Source of the DNA: Pseudomonadota bacterium
Lineage (GTDB): Bacteria > Pseudomonadota > Alphaproteobacteria > Rhizobiales > Aestuariivirgaceae
Direction: 5' to 3'
Assembly (NCBI GenBank): GCA_016522385.1
Contig: JAEKFU010000630.1
Span: forward strand, 1-8,476
Length of the DNA: 8,476 nucleotides
The position numbers and the translations under genes are program-made. The notes beneath the pieces are model-generated. The model made no database searches and was not told where the DNA came from. It worked only from the letters and a program-made list of their open reading frames with translations. Positions 6,466-8,476 of the stretch are shown in pieces. Numbering within the stretch: the stretch's first letter is position 1; each line of letters opens with the position of its first letter.

Positions 6466-7236
6466 ATGCAAAACGAAATCATCATCTCTCCGTCTTTCAT
6501 CGATCGCGACGTGCCGCAGTTGGCTGAACTTGACCTGCCAGGCGCCATCATCAATGATCCTGATCGCATCGGTGCTGATCAGCAGGCCAAGGTCGCATGC
6601 GTTCATCGGCCGCTTGCCAAGCGGGTCGCGAGCGCCATTGCAGCAGGCAATCGCCCGGTCAGCATTGCAGGCGATTGCTGCACGGCCATTGCACTAGTGG
6701 CCGGCCTGCAGCATGGCGGCATCGAAGCAACGCTGGTCTGGCTCGATGCCCATGGCGATTTCAACACCTGGGAGACAAGTCCGAGCGGTTTTCTGGGCGG
6801 CATGCCGCTGGCGATGATCGTCGGGCGGGGCGACATGAGCATGCCGAATGCGGTCGAGATGATACCGCTGGAGGAGCGCAACATCATTCTGGCCGACGGT
6901 CGTGACCTGGATCCCGAAGAGGCCGTAGCAGTTGAGAGCTCGGCAATGGTTCATGTGTGCGACTTCGCAGAGCTGCTCGACATGCCGCTGCCTGACGGAC
7001 CGCTCTATGTGCATTTCGATTCCGATGTAATCGATTGCACTGAAGCGCCCGGGCACAACTACCCGGTGCCGGGCGGGCCGGATGCAAAGACGGTGAACGC
7101 TGTCATGCGGCGGCTGGCGGCAACCGGCCGGGTCGTGGCAGCGTCGATGTCGGCTTGGAACCCCGAACTCGATCAGGACGGGCAGACCGGCAAGATTTGC
7201 ATGAACGCCTTTATGCGGCTTATCGAGGAGCGCTGA
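6466..7236 (+). CDS. divergent ureohydrolase (arginase/agmatinase family)
   Basis: A 256-residue cytoplasmic protein with the arginase/agmatinase fold; the family hydrolyses guanidino or formimino groups with a binuclear metal centre. Recognisable motifs, in order: GDCC (69-72), DAHGDFN (94-100), SGFLGGMP (107-114) and DSDVID (185-190). Asp94, His96, Asp98, Asp185 and Asp187 supply five of the six usual metal ligands. Three classical residues are changed: the first metal His (GGDH in arginase) is Cys71, the proton-shuttle His of the HGxP motif is Gly111, and the Glu that grips the guanidinium (EVNP in arginase) is Ala230 in SAWNP. It is also short (arginases are about 300 residues). I therefore call it an arginase-like hydrolase with an untested substrate rather than arginase, agmatinase or formimidoylglutamase. 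The ATG at 6466 follows the membrane-protein stop by 19 bases and has no evident Shine-Dalgarno. Its 3' end overlaps the opposing amidotransferase-like gene by 17 bases. Confidence 0.8.
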   Translation: MQNEIIISPSFIDRDVPQLAELDLPGAIINDPDRIGADQQAKVACVHRPLAKRVASAIAAGNRPVSIAGDCCTAIALVAGLQHGGIEATLVWLDAHGDFNTWETSPSGFLGGMPLAMIVGRGDMSMPNAVEMIPLEERNIILADGRDLDPEEAVAVESSAMVHVCDFAELLDMPLPDGPLYVHFDSDVIDCTEAPGHNYPVPGGPDAKTVNAVMRRLAATGRVVAASMSAWNPELDQDGQTGKICMNAFMRLIEER

Positions 7237-7963
7237 GCCGAGATGCCGGCGCCGGGCTGTCGAGGTTGAGCCTGGCGCGCGCGGCATCGACAAAGGCAGT
7301 TATCAATGGATGTTCTTTGTCGTAGAGGGCCGATCGTTCTGGTTGAAACAGTGTGCCGACATAAAACGGATGCTCGGGAAGTTCGAACGCGCGGGGTGCG
7401 CCGTCTGGATCGAAGCCGGTGAAATTCAGCTCCGAGGCATCTATCAGGTGCCGGTATCTCGGGTTGAAACCATAGCTGCAGCGATAGGTTTCGCGGACCA
7501 GTCCTGAACCCATAATGCTGGCCATTTTCGAGCCTGTAGAAAATTCTATGTCGCCTGCCGCCTCGACTAGCACGCATTCCAGCGGTGCAACGATCGCCAT
7601 GTTGGCGTCAGGGTTGGTTTCCCCGTTGTCGGCTTCATGGTAACCGAGGACGTTACGGACATATTCGATCAAGGCGTGTTGAAAGCCGCCGCAGGTTCCG
7701 ATGAACGGGCATCCGGTCTCGCGCGCGAAACGGATTGCATCCAGCGCGCCGTCCATGTTGGCATAGGGACTGGCGGGCACGCACCAGATGCCGTCATATG
7801 AGGCAAGTTGCCGGTCTACGGGCCGATTGAGGTCAATGGTTTCACACCATTCATGTTCGATGCGGTAACCGAGTTTGTCAGCGGCGACGGCTAAGGCCTC
7901 GGGAATGGCCCGGTGGGCGGGAACATCGGTGCTGTAATCGCCGACCATTGCAATTCTTGGCAT
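7220..7963 (-). CDS. glutamine amidotransferase-like protein related to the CTP synthase C-terminus
   Basis: A 247-residue cytoplasmic protein with a class-I glutamine amidotransferase fold, similar to the free-standing proteins annotated as related to the C-terminal region of CTP synthase. The nucleophile elbow GTCGGFQHALIEY (89-101) carries Cys91. The strand DGIWCVPASPY (57-67) corresponds to the oxyanion-loop region. The final catalytic dyad is altered: FQPE (206-209) stands where active enzymes have FHPE, so the catalytic His is Gln207 while Glu209 remains. This predicts weak or no standard glutaminase activity, or a different chemistry at Cys91. No synthetase domain is fused or adjacent, so the acceptor is unknown. 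The ATG at 7963 is supported by GGAGG, 6 bases upstream on the minus strand. The gene converges on and overlaps the ureohydrolase gene, and it diverges from the substrate-binding-protein gene. A shared pathway with either is an inference from position. Confidence 0.8.
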   Translation of the reverse strand: MPRIAMVGDYSTDVPAHRAIPEALAVAADKLGYRIEHEWCETIDLNRPVDRQLASYDGIWCVPASPYANMDGALDAIRFARETGCPFIGTCGGFQHALIEYVRNVLGYHEADNGETNPDANMAIVAPLECVLVEAAGDIEFSTGSKMASIMGSGLVRETYRCSYGFNPRYRHLIDASELNFTGFDPDGAPRAFELPEHPFYVGTLFQPERSALYDKEHPLITAFVDAARARLNLDSPAPASRLSAPR

Positions 7964-8120
7964 CCTAGCCCTCCGTAATTGCCTGCTAGCAATAAATCAT
8001 TGTGGCGCCGGGCGAGCAACCGAACCCTCGGGTTAGATAAATGGGGCAATCCCGTACGGGCGTCGGCGCCCGGTAGTGCAACACCATTCATCACAATTTG
8101 GTGCAGTGACTTGCAAGGTG

Positions 8121-8148
8121 TTGAAAAAAACTCACCATGAGGTAAATT
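8121..8148 (+). promoter_or_regulatory. candidate sigma70 promoter for the substrate-binding-protein gene
   Basis: TTGAAA (8121-8126) and TAAATT (8143-8148) are separated by 16 bases in an A+T-rich patch. The boxes match consensus at four or five of six positions. Use of this site would give a leader of about 170 bases containing the short frame at 8196-8315. Confidence 0.35.
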
Positions 8149-8195
8149 ATTGATTGTATTGATGAATGCTGCATCAGAATTTGCTGATCGGTGTC

Positions 8196-8315
8196 ATGGA
8201 ATCGTCGAACGCTGGGATCTGGACCCTTGTTATTGCGCTTGGTTTGGGTACCATGAAGGTTCAAGCAGGCACGTTTGCGCGTCTGTCGAGTAAATATGTG
8301 TTGATATCTCCATAG
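8196..8315 (+). CDS. possible 39-residue leader peptide or small membrane protein
   Basis: A complete small frame from ATG at 8196 to TAG at 8313-8315, on the same strand as the substrate-binding-protein gene. The product starts MESSNAGIWTLVIALGLGTM, a hydrophobic stretch, followed by a basic tail. Its stop codon overlaps the first bases of the Shine-Dalgarno of the next gene, an arrangement that could couple translation of the two. No good Shine-Dalgarno precedes its own ATG, and frames of this length are common by chance, so I regard it as a candidate only. Confidence 0.25.
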   Translation: MESSNAGIWTLVIALGLGTMKVQAGTFARLSSKYVLISP

Positions 8316-8328
8316 GGAGGGAGAGTGA

Positions 8329-8476
8329 ATGGATAAGATTACAGAATTGAAAGTCCTTCTGGCAGCCGGGCGTATTTCTCGCCGGCAGTTTATGGAGGGC
8401 GTCATCGCCATGGGCGTTGCGGCTTCTGTCGCCCCGATGGTAATGAATGAGGCGTTTGCGGCCACACCAAAGAAGG
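8329..8476 (+). CDS. Tat-exported ABC transporter substrate-binding protein, 5' end only
   Basis: The first 49 residues of a protein that runs off the window. A strong Shine-Dalgarno (GGGAGG, 8315-8320) lies 8 bases before the ATG at 8329, and an in-frame TGA stands directly before the ATG, so the start is well fixed. The N-terminus is a twin-arginine signal: a helix-forming leader (about 1-15), ISRRQFMEG (16-24), a hydrophobic run (about 25-38) and a likely cleavage after EAFA (41-44), followed by ATPKK. This leader, with the LLAAGRISRR opening and the ATPKK start of the mature part, is typical of periplasmic dipeptide/oligopeptide-type substrate-binding proteins (SBP family 5) in alphaproteobacteria. 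The ligand-binding domain is outside the window, so neither the family nor the ligand can be confirmed. Permease and ATPase genes would be expected downstream. Confidence 0.72.
   Translation, partial: MDKITELKVLLAAGRISRRQFMEGVIAMGVAASVAPMVMNEAFAATPKK

Larger units (their letters stand above)
7964..8328. other. divergent intergenic region with several palindromes
   Basis: This 365-base gap lies between two divergently transcribed genes. It contains ATTGC/GCAAT (7978-7993) just beyond the amidotransferase Shine-Dalgarno, AACCC/GGGTT (8023-8034), the perfect palindrome CCCGTACGGG (8051-8060) and CGGGCG/CGCCCG (8057-8072). The segment CCGGGCG (8008-8014) can also pair with CGCCCGG (8067-8073). 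These could be operators or a folded leader on the minus-strand transcript. I do not recognise a known riboswitch. The right half (8100-8190) is A+T-rich and more promoter-like. A 39-codon frame at 8196-8315 is listed separately. Confidence 0.45.

Noticed and set aside
7964..8328. Guanidine or other known riboswitch considered because of the nearby ureohydrolase
   Set aside because: I could not match the conserved cores of guanidine-type or glycine riboswitches, and the ureohydrolase is not transcribed from this gap.

Overview
The window looks like a chromosomal stretch from a Gram-negative proteobacterium, most likely an alphaproteobacterium. I infer this from the high-50s percent G+C by eye, clear Shine-Dalgarno sites (GGAGG-type) before several genes, two twin-arginine export signals, an oligopeptide-type ABC substrate-binding protein with a Tat leader, and a cupin of the DMSP-lyase type, which is common in marine and soil alphaproteobacteria. 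No rRNA, tRNA, CRISPR array, insertion sequence or phage gene was seen. Taxonomy is inference only.

Layout. Positions 1-290 are a non-coding leader with one weak hairpin. Positions 291-1949 (+) encode an AlsS-type, ThDP-dependent acetolactate synthase starting at a GTG. After a 221-base gap comes a small unrecognised helical (possibly HEAT-like) protein on the minus strand (2171-2716). It is divergent from a DddQ-like cupin (about 2810-3439, +) that keeps the full set of metal and catalytic residues known from DMSP lyases. A small three-helix PepSY-associated-type membrane protein (3470-3886, -) converges on the cupin gene. A 265-base divergent gap rich in inverted repeats follows.

Then comes a probable three-gene operon on the plus strand. 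It holds a Tat-exported alkaline-phosphatase/sulfatase-superfamily protein (4152-5318), a polytopic membrane protein of unknown function (5325-6446) and a divergent ureohydrolase (arginase/agmatinase fold; 6466-7236). Its last gene overlaps tail-to-tail by 17 bases with a class-I glutamine-amidotransferase-like protein related to the C-terminal domain of CTP synthase (7220-7963, -). A 365-base divergent gap with several palindromes separates that gene from the start of a Tat-exported ABC-transporter substrate-binding protein (8329 to the window end).

How they may work together. The operon plus the convergent amidotransferase-like gene and the adjacent solute-binding protein could form an uncharacterised module for taking up and processing a nitrogenous organic compound. 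The ureohydrolase keeps five metal-binding Asp/His positions but lacks the usual first His, the proton-shuttle His and the guanidinium-binding Glu. The amidotransferase keeps its nucleophilic Cys but has Gln in place of the catalytic His. The phosphatase-like protein lacks the usual N-terminal Asp metal ligand. These deviations suggest substrates other than the textbook ones. AlsS, the cupin, the PepSY-type protein and the helical protein look like independent units.
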